Of a DNA stretch of 64,000 nucleotides, positions 33,645 through 42,493 are shown one piece after another. Numbering within the stretch: position 1 is the stretch's first letter; each line of letters opens with the position of its first letter. This DNA is from Rhodococcus pseudokoreensis (lineage in GTDB: Bacteria; Actinomycetota; Actinomycetes; Mycobacteriales; Mycobacteriaceae), in assembly GCF_017068395.1 (NCBI RefSeq), contig NZ_CP070619.1, positions 8,060,001 through 8,124,000 of the forward strand, in the 5' to 3' direction. The notes under the pieces were generated by a model. The model did no database searches. It was not told the origin of the DNA and was given only the letters and a program-made list of their open reading frames with translations. A program made the position numbers and the translations under genes.

Positions 33645-34153
33645 TCGTCGAGGTCCCGGACGGCGACGATCGTCGCGGTCGGCACCAGCCGCTGCACGGC
33701 AGGCGAGTGCCTCGGGGCGGGTCTCGGCGTCGCCTGCGTGTGCTTAGCTACCGGTCATGCGGCACCTGCGACTGCTCGTGCTGGCCAGTGAAGCGCACCG
33801 CGTGAACACCAAACTGGTCGCGACGACCCTTCGGGATCGAAACCATCACCCGGGCAAAGCGGACCTTCGTCGTCGAATCGCCAGAACAACAGATCGGCGG
33901 GTCTCGCCGATCGGGCACCCAAACCCCTGCGGACCATTCTCGACGCCGACCTGGTCCGGCATGATCTGCTGTGGGCCGGCGGTGGAGACCCCACACCATG
34001 TTCTGCGCGACCTACGCCGAACTGCTGGAACTCACTTCCGCCACAACGGCACCCGTCAATATCTGCTGAACTGGATCGCCCGACGCACACATCGGGAGTA
34101 CGGCCAGCGATGCGGGTCACGCGGTCCGCACGCGGGCCTGACAGAATCACCAC
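33645..34153. other. degenerate intergenic region
   Basis: No convincing gene is present. Short pieces in different plus-strand frames look like former coding sequence, for example MFCATYAELLELTSATTAPV near 33999 and YLLNWIARRTHREYGQ near 34060, whose order suggests one frameshifted protein. They are too decayed to name. Confidence 0.4.
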
Positions 34154-34702
34154 GTGTCCTGGAATCAGCCAACAATTACCGGATGGACGGCCCGGATCAA
34201 CGACGACCTGTCCTCGGTCACGCTGATCGATCCGTCGCATATCACTCGCGCCGCACTGCGCCCCGGCCCCGGTGACGAATTCACCGCCCACTTCTCCCGC
34301 CTCGCGCGAGAATCCCTGGCCGAGCGCATTGGCCGCTACGGTGCCGCGCTACGCAAAGGCGTACCGGCATCCCTGGAACTGGCCGACGGAACCACCGGGG
34401 CCGTCACCGACCAGATGCCCGGAAAGATGCGCCGCAAATATAAACGAGCCGAGATCACTCTCCCCGGCCGCGCATACACACTTCGGCACACGTCCGGCCG
34501 CAAGGCGACCGCTGAGCGCGACGGAGCACCGCTCGCAGAGCTCGTACGTGGACGCGGACTCCGCTCCATCAGCGTCACGCGCACCACCCACGCGCACACC
34601 GACCACCTCGACGAGCTGATCCTGACCCTCTTCGAGAAGGTGATTGTCCCCGGCCGCAGCGGCGCCATCGACGAATTCGTATCAAGTCTCAGCGGAGTGT
34701 GA
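34154..34702 (+). CDS. hypothetical protein, unrecognised
   Basis: This 182-residue product begins at a GTG (SWNQPTITGWTARINDDLSS). It has a mixed beta pattern with short basic turns (GRAYTLRHTSGRKATAERDG) and an alpha-helical C-terminus ending FEKVIVPGRSGAIDEFVSSL. No ribosome site is clear. I do not recognise the family. The gene lies between a degenerate stretch and the IS256-family element inserted 61 bases after its stop. Confidence 0.55.
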   Translation: MSWNQPTITGWTARINDDLSSVTLIDPSHITRAALRPGPGDEFTAHFSRLARESLAERIGRYGAALRKGVPASLELADGTTGAVTDQMPGKMRRKYKRAEITLPGRAYTLRHTSGRKATAERDGAPLAELVRGRGLRSISVTRTTHAHTDHLDELILTLFEKVIVPGRSGAIDEFVSSLSGV

Positions 34703-34763
34703 GTACCCGCAGCGTGGTTGGGCGACGTTCAGTTCGACTTATGGGGCCCTGCGGAGGGCGTTG

Positions 34764-36143
34764 GGGACTGTCTGAATAACGGTTGATCTGATCTTGGTTC
34801 GACACGCCGAGCTGCTGCTTGGCGGGAAGGATCGATGATGACCGAAACACTGGATCCCATGGCAGCGACCGAAGTGGATCAGAAGCAGTTGGCCGAGCAA
34901 CTCCTGGCCCAGGCCAAGGAGCAGGGGGTGGATTTGATGGGCCCGGACGGGCTATTGAATCAGCTCACCAAGAACGTCCTCGAAACCGCGCTGGACGCGG
35001 AGATGACCGAGCACCTTGGCTACGAGAAACACGACGCCGCCGGCCGCGGGAGCGGGAACTCACGCAACGGCACCCGGACGAAGACGGTGCTGACCGAGAT
35101 CGGACCTGTGGAAATCGATGTCCCGAGGGATACTGATTCCTCGTTCGCGCCGCAGATCGTCAAGAAGCGTCAACGTCGGCTGACCGGTATCGATGAGATC
35201 GTATTATCCTTGACAGCAAAGGGTTTAACTACCGGTGAGGTCTCTGCCCACTTCCAGGATATTTACGGAGCGACGGTGTCGAAGGACACCATCTCGCGCA
35301 TCACCGACAAGGTCGTCGGCGAGATGACCGACTGGCAGAACCGTCCGTTGGACCGGGTGTACCCCGTGATCTTCATCGATGCGATTCACGTGAAAGTGCG
35401 GGATGGGCAGGTCACGAACCGGCCGATGTACGTCGCGATCGGGGTCACCGTCAACGGCGAACGCGACATTCTGGGTGTGTGGGCCGGCGACGGTGGTGAG
35501 GGTGCGAAGTTCTGGCTCTCAGTGCTCACGGAGATCAAGAACCGCGGTGTCGCCGACGTCTGCATCGTGGTGTGTGACGGGTTGAAGGGATTGCCCGATG
35601 CCATCAACACGGTGTGGGAACTCGCAGTGGTGCAGACCTGCATTATTCATCTGATACGCAACACCTTTCGGTTCGCTGCCCGGCAGTACTGGGATGAGAT
35701 GGCGCGTGATCTCAGACCGGTCTACACGGCACCGTCCGAGTCGGCGGCCAAGGAACGATTCGATGAATTCGCCGGGAAGTGGGGCGCGCGGTATCCGGCG
35801 ATCGTACGGATGTGGGGAAACGCGTGGACAGAGTTCGTGCCGTTCCTGGACTATGACGTCGAGATCAGACGAGTCATCTGCTCGACAAACGCAATCGAGT
35901 CCGTCAACGCCCGTTACAGGCGCGCGATAAGGGCCCGTGGACACTTCCCGACCGAGCAAGCAGCCCTGAAATGTCTGTATCTCGCCACACGGGCTCTGGA
36001 CCCCACCGGGAAGGGTAAGGCACGATGGGTGATGAGGTGGAAGCCAGCGCTCAACGCGTTCGCAATCACCTTCGAAGGCCGCATCACCCCGAACGGTGAC
36101 TAACCGACGCCGAGGTCGGATCCACCGTTAATCGGACACTCCC
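34764..36143 (+). mobile_element. IS256-family insertion sequence, complete, with 8-bp target duplication
   Basis: The element is 1380 bases. The left end GGGACTGTCTGAATAACGGT and the complement of the right end, GGGAGTGTCCGATTAACGGT, are imperfect terminal inverted repeats that continue to about 33 bases. The direct repeat GGGCGTTG occurs immediately outside both ends (34756-34763 and 36144-36151), the 8-bp duplication typical of IS256 transposition. It is inserted in intergenic DNA and has one intact transposase. Confidence 0.93.
34835..36103 (+). CDS. IS256-family transposase
   Basis: This 422-residue DDE transposase has Asp182 in FIDAIHVKV, Asp248 in VCDGLKGLPDAI and Glu355 in STNAIESVNARYRRA, in correct order and spacing. 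The mutator-type N-terminal DNA-binding region (LGYEKHDAAGRGSGNSRNGT) is present. It starts at an ATG with GGAAGG 5 bases upstream; a second ATG follows at once. Full length and undisrupted, so it is probably active. Confidence 0.97.
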   Translation: MMTETLDPMAATEVDQKQLAEQLLAQAKEQGVDLMGPDGLLNQLTKNVLETALDAEMTEHLGYEKHDAAGRGSGNSRNGTRTKTVLTEIGPVEIDVPRDTDSSFAPQIVKKRQRRLTGIDEIVLSLTAKGLTTGEVSAHFQDIYGATVSKDTISRITDKVVGEMTDWQNRPLDRVYPVIFIDAIHVKVRDGQVTNRPMYVAIGVTVNGERDILGVWAGDGGEGAKFWLSVLTEIKNRGVADVCIVVCDGLKGLPDAINTVWELAVVQTCIIHLIRNTFRFAARQYWDEMARDLRPVYTAPSESAAKERFDEFAGKWGARYPAIVRMWGNAWTEFVPFLDYDVEIRRVICSTNAIESVNARYRRAIRARGHFPTEQAALKCLYLATRALDPTGKGKARWVMRWKPALNAFAITFEGRITPNGD

Positions 36144-36551
36144 GGGCGTTGAGCGAACAGAGTCGCGCTGGCGGCTGGAGTGTGTATTTCGTAATCAATT
36201 GCTGAGGGTACGGACGCCCATCTGCATCGGTTATGGTTTCCGTGCAGTTCCAGACGTCACGACTCGGTGCAGATGTGATCCGGCGCACGCTGTGCTCGGA
36301 ACCCTCATCGCCGAGTGCGTCAAACCTGACGCACTTGATACTGCAGCGGTCGAAGCATTTTCGGGGGTGGTGGGGAATCGATGTTCGGGGGCGAGTCGCG
36401 CGTTGGAGCCCGGATCATCGTGTTGGCCTGCCCAGATAAGCAATAACTGGAGATGTCGAAAAGCGATCTCAGGTGACCTTTCTGACTACCGAGAGAAGTT
36501 TGCCGTTACTGTGTGCGTTCGACGATTGCCCGGCGAAGAAGGAGAAACAAA
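36144..36551. other. intergenic region with a strong inverted repeat upstream of the Lsr2-domain gene
   Basis: No gene is supported. The perfect 9-bp inverted repeat AGTGCGTCA-AACC-TGACGCACT lies at 36314-36335, about 215 bases before the start of the Lsr2-domain gene. It has no U tract, so an operator or an RNA hairpin are both possible. The local base composition is more AT-rich than that of the flanking genes. Confidence 0.5.
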
Positions 36552-37541
36552 ATGGCCCAAACACCGAAGGGTTCGAAAGGTTCGGCGAAGACGACCAGGG
36601 AGATTCGCGAGTGGGCGATCGGTGCGGGTCATGATGTGTCGTCCCGTGGTCGGATTTCGGCGGAGATCGTGGAAGCCTTCGAGGGCGCTCAGGCCAAGAA
36701 GCGTCAGCCTGAGAAGGTTCAGGCAACAAGGGTTTCGGCGAAGAAGGTCTCCGTCGGCAAGCCGGCTGTGAAAAAGGTAGCCGCGGAGAAGTCTGTCGCG
36801 ACGAAGGCTCCGGCGAAACGACTGGCTGTGAGGAAGGCTCCGGCGGCGAGGACAACCAAGGAGATTCGCGAGTGGGCGATCGGTGCGGGTCATGATGTGT
36901 CCTCGCGCGGTCGGATTTCGGCGGAGATCGTGGAAGCCTTCGAGGGCGCTCAGGCCAAGAAGCGTCAGCCCAAGAAGGGTCAGGCAACAAGGGGTCCGGC
37001 GAAGAAGGTCGCTGCGGGAAAGCGGACTGCTGAGAAGGTAGCCGCGCGGAAGTCGGTTGTGAAGACGTCGGCCGTGAAGAAGGTGGCCACGGAGAAGCCA
37101 GCCGCGACGAAGGCTCCGGCGGCGGCGACGACCAATGAGATTCGGGAGTGGGCGATCGGTGCGGGTCTCGGCGTGTCGTCCCGTGGCCGGATTTCGGCAG
37201 AGATCGTAAAAGCGTTCGACGACGCTCAGAAAAAGAAGGTTCAGGCAAAGACGGCTCGGGCGAAGAAGGTCGCTGCGGGGAAGCCGGCTGTGAAGAAGGC
37301 AGCCGCGGAGAAGGCGACCCCGGAGAAGACGGCCCCGGAGAAACCTGCCGCGAGGAAGCCTGCCGCGAGGAAGGCTCCGTCGAACAGAGCGGCGGTGAGG
37401 AAGGCTCCGGCGAAGAGGACGACCAAGGACATTCGGGAGTGGGCGCTCGGCGAGGGCCTCGATGTGTCCTCCCGTGGCCGGATTTCGGCGGAGATCGTCG
37501 ACGCCTTTCATGTCGCGCAGGCCAAGGAGCCTGCCGCGTAG
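36552..37541 (+). CDS. nucleoid protein with four Lsr2-type DNA-binding domains
   Basis: The protein is 329 residues. Four copies of an Lsr2 C-terminal-like domain, IREWAIGAGxxVSSRGRISA, occur at about residues 16-47, 103-134, 195-226 and 292-323. Each keeps the RGR motif that in Lsr2 inserts in the minor groove like an AT-hook. They are joined by about 50-60-residue linkers rich in Lys, Ala and Pro (KKVAAGKPAVKKAAAEK), like histone H1 tails. The N-terminal dimerisation domain of Lsr2 is absent. The start is the ATG with AAGGAG 8 bases upstream. Lsr2 silences AT-rich DNA by bridging; here bridging could come from four sites on one chain (inference). Neighbours are an IS element and the cyanate operon. 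Confidence 0.88.
   Translation: MAQTPKGSKGSAKTTREIREWAIGAGHDVSSRGRISAEIVEAFEGAQAKKRQPEKVQATRVSAKKVSVGKPAVKKVAAEKSVATKAPAKRLAVRKAPAARTTKEIREWAIGAGHDVSSRGRISAEIVEAFEGAQAKKRQPKKGQATRGPAKKVAAGKRTAEKVAARKSVVKTSAVKKVATEKPAATKAPAAATTNEIREWAIGAGLGVSSRGRISAEIVKAFDDAQKKKVQAKTARAKKVAAGKPAVKKAAAEKATPEKTAPEKPAARKPAARKAPSNRAAVRKAPAKRTTKDIREWALGEGLDVSSRGRISAEIVDAFHVAQAKEPAA
36594..37523 (+). repeat. in-gene DNA repeats encoding the Lsr2 domains
   Basis: Four direct repeats of about 100 bases start near 36594, 36855, 37131 and 37422. The first two are almost identical over more than 100 bases (for example GATTCGCGAGTGGGCGATCG in both) with a 261-base period, which points to a recent internal duplication. 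The third and fourth are more diverged. Confidence 0.85.
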
Positions 37542-37674
37542 GCAGCATCACGGTCGTGATGAATCTCGCGGCCATGGTGCTGGGAAAAGGTCAGGTGTCG
37601 TCGGGATACCTCGTACGGTTGGCCGGCACAGCTAGCGAAGGGCAACCGCCTACGGCATGGCGCCGGAGATGGTG

Positions 37675-38139
37675 CTATGCCGAGTTCACTTGCCAGTGCC
37701 GGTAGACGTCGATGGCGTCATCGCGTGGTTCGTATCGCATGGGAAGGCGGCGTTCGTCCCAGGGTTTGGAGAACTCGTCGTAGAAGGTGGCGAGTTCGAA
37801 GTACTTGCGGTCGTCGACGTAGTAGCCCTCGTAGTCTGCGCGTGTGGTGAGGAAGACGACTTCGTCTGGTGAGCAGTAGTACAGCGAACCCAGGCACATA
37901 GGGCAGGGGTGGGCGAGGACGTAGATGGTGGCGCCGGTCAGGTGCTCGGTGCCCAGGTTGGTGCAGGCTTCGCGGATCGCGAGAATCTCCGCGTGGGCGG
38001 TGGGGTCACCGGTCTGGGCGACCTTGTTGGGGCTCTCGGCGACGATCTCGCCGTCCTTGACGATGACGGTTGCGAATGGTCGGCCACCCGTTGTGACGTT
38101 CTGGCGGGCGAGATCGATGGTGCGTTGGACGAAGTCCAT
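37675..38139 (-). CDS. nucleoside/guanine deaminase-like zinc enzyme in cyanate operon
   Basis: This 154-residue cytidine-deaminase-fold protein has zinc ligands His49 and Cys79/Cys82 (PCPMC) and proton-shuttle Glu51 in HAE. The pattern resembles GuaD-type deaminases. It releases ammonia from a purine or related base; the true substrate is unknown. It is the last gene of the minus-strand run carbonic anhydrase, cyanase, deaminase, 99 bases after cyanase. A deaminase here is uncommon and suggests scavenging of nitrogen, possibly from a cyanate-releasing base (inference). Confidence 0.88.
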   Translation of the reverse strand: MDFVQRTIDLARQNVTTGGRPFATVIVKDGEIVAESPNKVAQTGDPTAHAEILAIREACTNLGTEHLTGATIYVLAHPCPMCLGSLYYCSPDEVVFLTTRADYEGYYVDDRKYFELATFYDEFSKPWDERRLPMRYEPRDDAIDVYRHWQVNSA

Positions 38140-38238
38140 GAGGTGTCCTCCTTCGATGAGTGGTCTGCGTGGGGGTGGGCCGGAAGATGCTTCCGGCCCA
38201 CCCTGTCGATGCCTGGCCTGTGCAGGCTCGATGTCGGA

Positions 38239-38712
38239 TCAGAACGGCTTCGTCGGTAAGTGCTTGCCGTCCAGTGTGATCACGGCGCGCTCGCCTCCCT
38301 CGGGGTCCGCAACCTTTTTCACGTCGAGCTTGAAGTTGATTGCGGAGATGATGCCGTCGCCGAACTGCTCGTGGACGAGCGCCTTGAGGGTGGTGCCGTA
38401 GACCTGGAGCATCTCGTAGAAGCGGTAGATGGTCGGGTCGGTCGGGATATTGCCAGGGACCGATCCTCGGGTCGGGACGGACTGGAGCAGCAGGGCTGCG
38501 TCCTCATCGAGGCCGAGCAGCTCAGCGACGGCCTTTGCCGACTGCTCCGGCAGAGGGTGCTGGCCGAGGACTGCGGCGGTGGTGAAGGCAACCGACAGGT
38601 CGGACGCGTCGGCGATCTGCTGCCAGGAAAGGCCCTTGCGGGTCTTGGCGTCGACAGCTGTGTTGGCGATGGCCTGACGGGCGGTCGGGTCGAACTGGGC
38701 CTGCATCATCAT
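38239..38712 (-). CDS. cynS: cyanase (cyanate hydratase)
   Basis: This 157-residue enzyme converts cyanate and bicarbonate to ammonia and CO2. The catalytic residues match the E. coli enzyme after a one-residue shift: Arg97 and Glu100 in IYRFYEM, and Ser123 in IISAINF. The N-terminal helix-turn-helix-like domain and C-terminal dimer fold ([18 protein letters not shown]) are complete. It lies between the carbonic anhydrase (70-base gap) and the deaminase; three ATGs in a row start the gene. Confidence 0.97.
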   Translation of the reverse strand: MMMQAQFDPTARQAIANTAVDAKTRKGLSWQQIADASDLSVAFTTAAVLGQHPLPEQSAKAVAELLGLDEDAALLLQSVPTRGSVPGNIPTDPTIYRFYEMLQVYGTTLKALVHEQFGDGIISAINFKLDVKKVADPEGGERAVITLDGKHLPTKPF

Positions 38713-38782
38713 TGGTGCTTCTTTCCCTTCTCGGGTGGACCACGTCGCGAGGATCGCGAGGTGGAAGTTGTGTGTAGGGGAG

Positions 38783-39370
38783 TCAGGAAACGAGACCGGA
38801 GCCTGCGGTGGGCAGTACTTCGACTGCTCCGGTGGCGATGTCGAAGACCCAGCCGTGGAGGGTGAGCTTCTGCCCGGCCAAGGCGCGAGCAACCGAAGGG
38901 TGGGTGGACAGGTTCGCCAGCTGCGCGAGCACGTTCTGGCGCACCAGAGCGTCGACGTCACCGGTGACGGCGGTGCGGGCCCGGGAAGCGTCCGCGTGCC
39001 GCAGCCATGCGGCAACCGCGGGGGCACCACTGAGGTCGTGTCCCTGAGCCAGCGCGGTCATCGCGCCGCAGGCTGAGTGGCCGCAGACGACGATGTCCTT
39101 CACAGCCAACGCCGCCACGGCATACTCGATACTCGCGGCCACGCCGTCGGTTTCGGGCGTGTGGGCGGGCACCAGGTTGCCGGCAGTGCGGATGACGAAC
39201 AGGTCACCCGGCTCAGTGCCGGTGATCAACTCCGGCACGACGCGGGCGTCGGAACAGCTGATGAACAGGGTATGCGGCGTGTGATGTGAGGCCAGGTGGG
39301 CGAACAATTCCGCCTTCTCCGGGAATACGGCTTCCCGGAAATGGGCGACACCTACGGCGAGGTCTTGCAT
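38783..39370 (-). CDS. cynT: beta-class carbonic anhydrase (CynT-type)
   Basis: This 195-residue beta carbonic anhydrase has zinc ligands Cys39, His98 and Cys101, with the Asp41-Arg43 dyad in SCSDARV and CGHSACGAM. It re-hydrates CO2 made by cyanase so that bicarbonate, the co-substrate, is not lost. It is first in the minus-strand operon and divergent from the LysR gene, the same layout as E. coli cynR-cynTS. Confidence 0.94.
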   Translation of the reverse strand: MQDLAVGVAHFREAVFPEKAELFAHLASHHTPHTLFISCSDARVVPELITGTEPGDLFVIRTAGNLVPAHTPETDGVAASIEYAVAALAVKDIVVCGHSACGAMTALAQGHDLSGAPAVAAWLRHADASRARTAVTGDVDALVRQNVLAQLANLSTHPSVARALAGQKLTLHGWVFDIATGAVEVLPTAGSGLVS

Positions 39371-39494
39371 GGGTCACTTCCTTCAGTGGTGATCAGCCCC
39401 TTGTCGGCTGTGACTATCACCCTGCACGAACTGCATCTATAGAGTCCAAGACTTGATATCCATCGATGCAATTGTTGGCAGCTATAGTTGACTC
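39371..39494. promoter_or_regulatory. divergent cynT/cynR promoter region
   Basis: This 124-base gap is markedly AT-rich for the window and contains repeated CTATAG (near 39437 and 39483) and the near-palindrome GATATCCATCGAT. By analogy with LysR-regulated divergent pairs it should hold the CynR operator, but no exact T-N11-A box stands out. Confidence 0.5.
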
Positions 39495-40406
39495 ATGGCC
39501 GCCCTCGAACTGCGCCACCTGCGCTATCTGCTCGCCGTCGCCGAGCACGGCAACTTCACCCGCGCTGCCGAAGATCTACACATTTCCCAGCCCACGCTTT
39601 CTCAACAGATCAAGCAACTCGAACGCGCAGTGGGTGTACAGCTCCTCGACCGCACCGGCCGTAGAGTCCGGCTCACGGACGCCGGTGACGTCTACGTCGA
39701 CCACGCCCGGCGTGCACTGCGTGATCTGAGCGCTGCCGAACGTGCAGTTCATGACGTCCAAGACCTCTCTCACGGCCATCTGCGCCTGGGTGCCACCCCC
39801 ACCTTCGCGGCATACCTCATCGGCCCACTCGTTGCCGAATTCCACACCCGCCACCCGGGTATTGTCCTGACCCTCACCGAGACAACTCAGGATCGCATCG
39901 AATCGGCCCTGCTCGCCGACGATCTGGACCTCGGCATCGCCTTTACCGGGTCCCACCTCACCGGCATCACTGCTGCCGCGCTCTTCATCGAAACCCTCGG
40001 CCTCGTCACCGGCGTCCAAGGCGCTGATCCGAGTCCGGAACCCCTACCCGCCCAAGCATTGCACGACCAGCAACTGGCGCTGCTCAGTGGCGACTTCGCC
40101 ACCCGCAGCCACATCGACACCTACTTTGCCGAACACCGCGTCGAGCCACGAATTATATTTGAGGCCAACTCGATTCAATCCATAATCGAGATCGTCCAAC
40201 GCGCATCTGTGGCCACTGTTCTGCCGGACGCCATCACCCACGACCACCCCCACCTCGTCCCCGTCCTCCTCGACCCGCCCCTGCCGGCCCGTACGGTAGC
40301 CCTCCTCTACCGACAAGGCGCCTACATCAGCACCGCCGCCCGGACCTTCACCCAGACCGCCTACGAACTCGTCGGCTCTCGCGGCTACACCTCACCGCGA
40401 CGGTGA
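39495..40406 (+). CDS. cynR: LysR-family regulator of the cyanate operon
   Basis: This 303-residue protein has a LysR helix-turn-helix (ALELRHLRYLLAVAEHGNFT, then ISQPTLSQQIKQLERAVG) and an effector domain. It is divergent from the carbonic anhydrase-cyanase operon with 124 bases between, and E. coli CynR has the same position and length (about 300 residues). Cyanate is the expected inducer from that knowledge. Confidence 0.93.
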   Translation: MAALELRHLRYLLAVAEHGNFTRAAEDLHISQPTLSQQIKQLERAVGVQLLDRTGRRVRLTDAGDVYVDHARRALRDLSAAERAVHDVQDLSHGHLRLGATPTFAAYLIGPLVAEFHTRHPGIVLTLTETTQDRIESALLADDLDLGIAFTGSHLTGITAAALFIETLGLVTGVQGADPSPEPLPAQALHDQQLALLSGDFATRSHIDTYFAEHRVEPRIIFEANSIQSIIEIVQRASVATVLPDAITHDHPHLVPVLLDPPLPARTVALLYRQGAYISTAARTFTQTAYELVGSRGYTSPRR

Positions 40407-40846
40407 TCGCCGGCGCCCTGTCTGAGACCTTCATCCTGGACGGCGTGCTGACCGGAACTCCCTTACCGCTCGATAATTCGAGTTCACTTTCACCGCCACC
40501 AACGGGATCGGACGGGACGCCGAGCTGTCCGTGGTCCTCGACATTCTCGAACCCGTCGGTGCGCGACCGCTGTCCGCGGGAGGTGCTGCTCGCGCATGGC
40601 GCGGGGCGGATCGATCACGATCGGATGACAGCGGAACTGGTGGCACGGGAGTCCACGTTCGGGCATGTCGCGGCTGACATCGAGGCCTTGCGCCGACCCG
40701 GTGGGCTCTTGGATAAGGACGGTCCCCGCGCTTCGATCCATCTGTTCGATCCCGTGGCTCGCCGCCGCACGCGGGATGCGGTCGTCGACGCCTACCTCGC
40801 CGATCAGACCGAGGCGTCGGCCGTTAGTTCCCGGCGTTGGGGATGA
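40403..40846 (+). CDS. hypothetical, doubtful
   Basis: A 147-codon frame opens at a GTG overlapping the cynR stop. Only its second half (MTAELVARESTFGHVAADIE, ALRRPGGLLDKDGPRASIHL) looks protein-like; the first half has Ser/Pro-rich, low-complexity content. I do not recognise it. It may be a decayed gene. Treat with caution. Confidence 0.3.
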   Translation: MIAGALSETFILDGVLTGTPLPLDNSSSLSPPPTGSDGTPSCPWSSTFSNPSVRDRCPREVLLAHGAGRIDHDRMTAELVARESTFGHVAADIEALRRPGGLLDKDGPRASIHLFDPVARRRTRDAVVDAYLADQTEASAVSSRRWG

Positions 40847-41247
40847 CGCGGACTGTGAATTCTCGCCGGACAGGTCGGCGTCGGGCAGCAGCTCGAAGGC
40901 CTTCGGTGTCGATGGCCTCGATATCCAACTCCTGACCGCACTCCTTCTGGCCCTCTCGTTCTGCGATGTTCACGCATCAGGAAAAGCTGGTGCACAGTAA
41001 GTTTAGGGTCAGCCGTGCGTCGCCTATCAATTCGAATGGTCGGTGCGGAGCGGCGGCCGGTACTCGTCGGCAGTGCCGGAAGGCCCGGACTGTGCACGAT
41101 CGATGCACGGGCGGGGGCGTGCGCATGAATAGTGGTCCCAGTGGACGGGGTTTGGCGAGGACCTGCAATAGAAATGGATCGGCGGGAAATCTTTGCATGC
41201 GTTGGAGACCGCATTCCGGCCGCGCGGTGACAAGATTCAGGGGCTGG
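40847..41247. other. intergenic region, nothing identified
   Basis: I see no supportable gene, hairpin or repeat here. The minus strand has a short protein-like end (ELDIEAIDTEGLRAAARRRP, stop near 40839) with no upstream start, possibly a remnant. Confidence 0.4.
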
Positions 41248-42258
41248 CTACGCAGTCAGATCGATCACGAGTTTGCCTGGTTGGCCGTTGGAGAAGGAGT
41301 CCACGAAGGCGGCCGGCAACTGCTCGAACCCGGGCAATGCGGATTGCACGGCCTCCAACCGTCCGGACCTGATGAGTTCGCCGAGCGTGGCTTCGACCTC
41401 TGCTGCGCGATCCATGTAGTCGAGCACGACGAATCCTTGTGTGAGGATACGCTTGGTGAGAAGCAATCCGAAGTTGGTTGGGCCGGAAGGTCGTTCGGTC
41501 AAGTTGTAGCCGTCGATCAGGCCACACAATGCGATGTGTGCGTGGTTGTTCAGCCGGGCGATCGATGCCTCGAACATCGGGCCCCCCGAGTTTTCGAAGA
41601 GGCGGTCGATGCCGTCCGGTGTTGCCGCCTCGAGCTGGTCTTTCCAATCAGGGGCCTTTCGGTCGACGACGGCGTCGGCTCCCAGTCGGGCCACCATCGA
41701 GCACTTCTCGGCGCCTCCTGCGATGCCGACAACCTGTGCGCCCGCCTGCTTCGCGAGCTGGACAGCCACGCTTCCGACTGCGCCAGAGGCGCCGGAGATC
41801 AAGACGGTGTGCCCTGGTTGCGGGCGCAGGATGTCGCACACTCCGGCCCACGCGGTCAGGCCCGTCATCCCGAGGATGCCAAGGTAGTGCTCCAAGGGAA
41901 CGTCCTCGCGTGATGTGATTCGGTCCCAGTCGGTACCGGGCGAGCTGACGATCTGGCGCCGTTGCCAGCCGACAAAGCCACGAACGATGTCGCCCGCGGT
42001 GAAGTTGCTGTTGCGTGAGGCGGTCACGCGTGCCAGGCCGAAAGCGCGAACTGGCTCTCCAAGTGCGACTGGCGGAAGATAACTCGGTCGGTCGTCGAGC
42101 CAGCCCCTGATGGCCGGATCGATCGAGATGAAGAGGGTCTCGAGTGCGACGTCACCAGCCTCGAGTTCGGGCAGGGCGAGGTCCTGCACGCGGAAGTCCT
42201 CCACGCGCACGTGCCCGTGAGGGCGTTGCGCCAGGACGATCTGTTGTGATGAATTCAC
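41248..42258 (-). CDS. MDR-family NADP-dependent oxidoreductase (2-alkenal reductase-like)
   Basis: This 336-residue zinc-free MDR enzyme of the leukotriene B4 dehydrogenase/CurA group has DPAIRGWLDDRPSYLPPVALGE, YLGILGMTGLTAWAGV, the NADPH motif GASGAVGS, and SGGPMFEASIARLNNHAHIA near the substrate site. These enzymes reduce the double bond of enones. A GAAGGAG 9 bases before the GTG at 42258 decides the start; an ATG 24 bases upstream (VTKEKHT) is the other option. It is divergent from the cluster at 42494. Confidence 0.92.
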   Translation of the reverse strand: MNSSQQIVLAQRPHGHVRVEDFRVQDLALPELEAGDVALETLFISIDPAIRGWLDDRPSYLPPVALGEPVRAFGLARVTASRNSNFTAGDIVRGFVGWQRRQIVSSPGTDWDRITSREDVPLEHYLGILGMTGLTAWAGVCDILRPQPGHTVLISGASGAVGSVAVQLAKQAGAQVVGIAGGAEKCSMVARLGADAVVDRKAPDWKDQLEAATPDGIDRLFENSGGPMFEASIARLNNHAHIALCGLIDGYNLTERPSGPTNFGLLLTKRILTQGFVVLDYMDRAAEVEATLGELIRSGRLEAVQSALPGFEQLPAAFVDSFSNGQPGKLVIDLTA

Positions 42259-42493
42259 GGTGTGCTTCTCCTTCGTCACCACAGACGGTAGAAGTCATCA
42301 AAAGGCGAAACTTGGCCCTATGCGCACGGGATTCGAAGAGCGCGCACAGCGCGCATCCCAATGCCCGATGCGATGCGCCTGAGGAAAGCAGGTACGCGCA
42401 CACAGCCAAGACGTGATGTCCATCACTTCATAGGGTCGGTGACAAATGGGCTTCGTGCCGAAGAGCCCTCATGGAAGATTCGGAGTCAACGCA

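Noticed and set aside
33757..34275. Two overlapping frames of about 175 codons on both strands.
   Set aside because: Neither shows a domain, ribosome site or consistent codon use; local fragments in different frames suggest decay.
33464..36551. Prophage or integrative element remnant.
   Set aside because: No integrase, structural phage genes or att-like repeats; only gene debris and one IS.
36594..37523. CRISPR-like or satellite repeat array.
   Set aside because: The repeats are in frame, encode Lsr2-type domains and the spacers encode protein linkers; spacing is about 260-290 bases.
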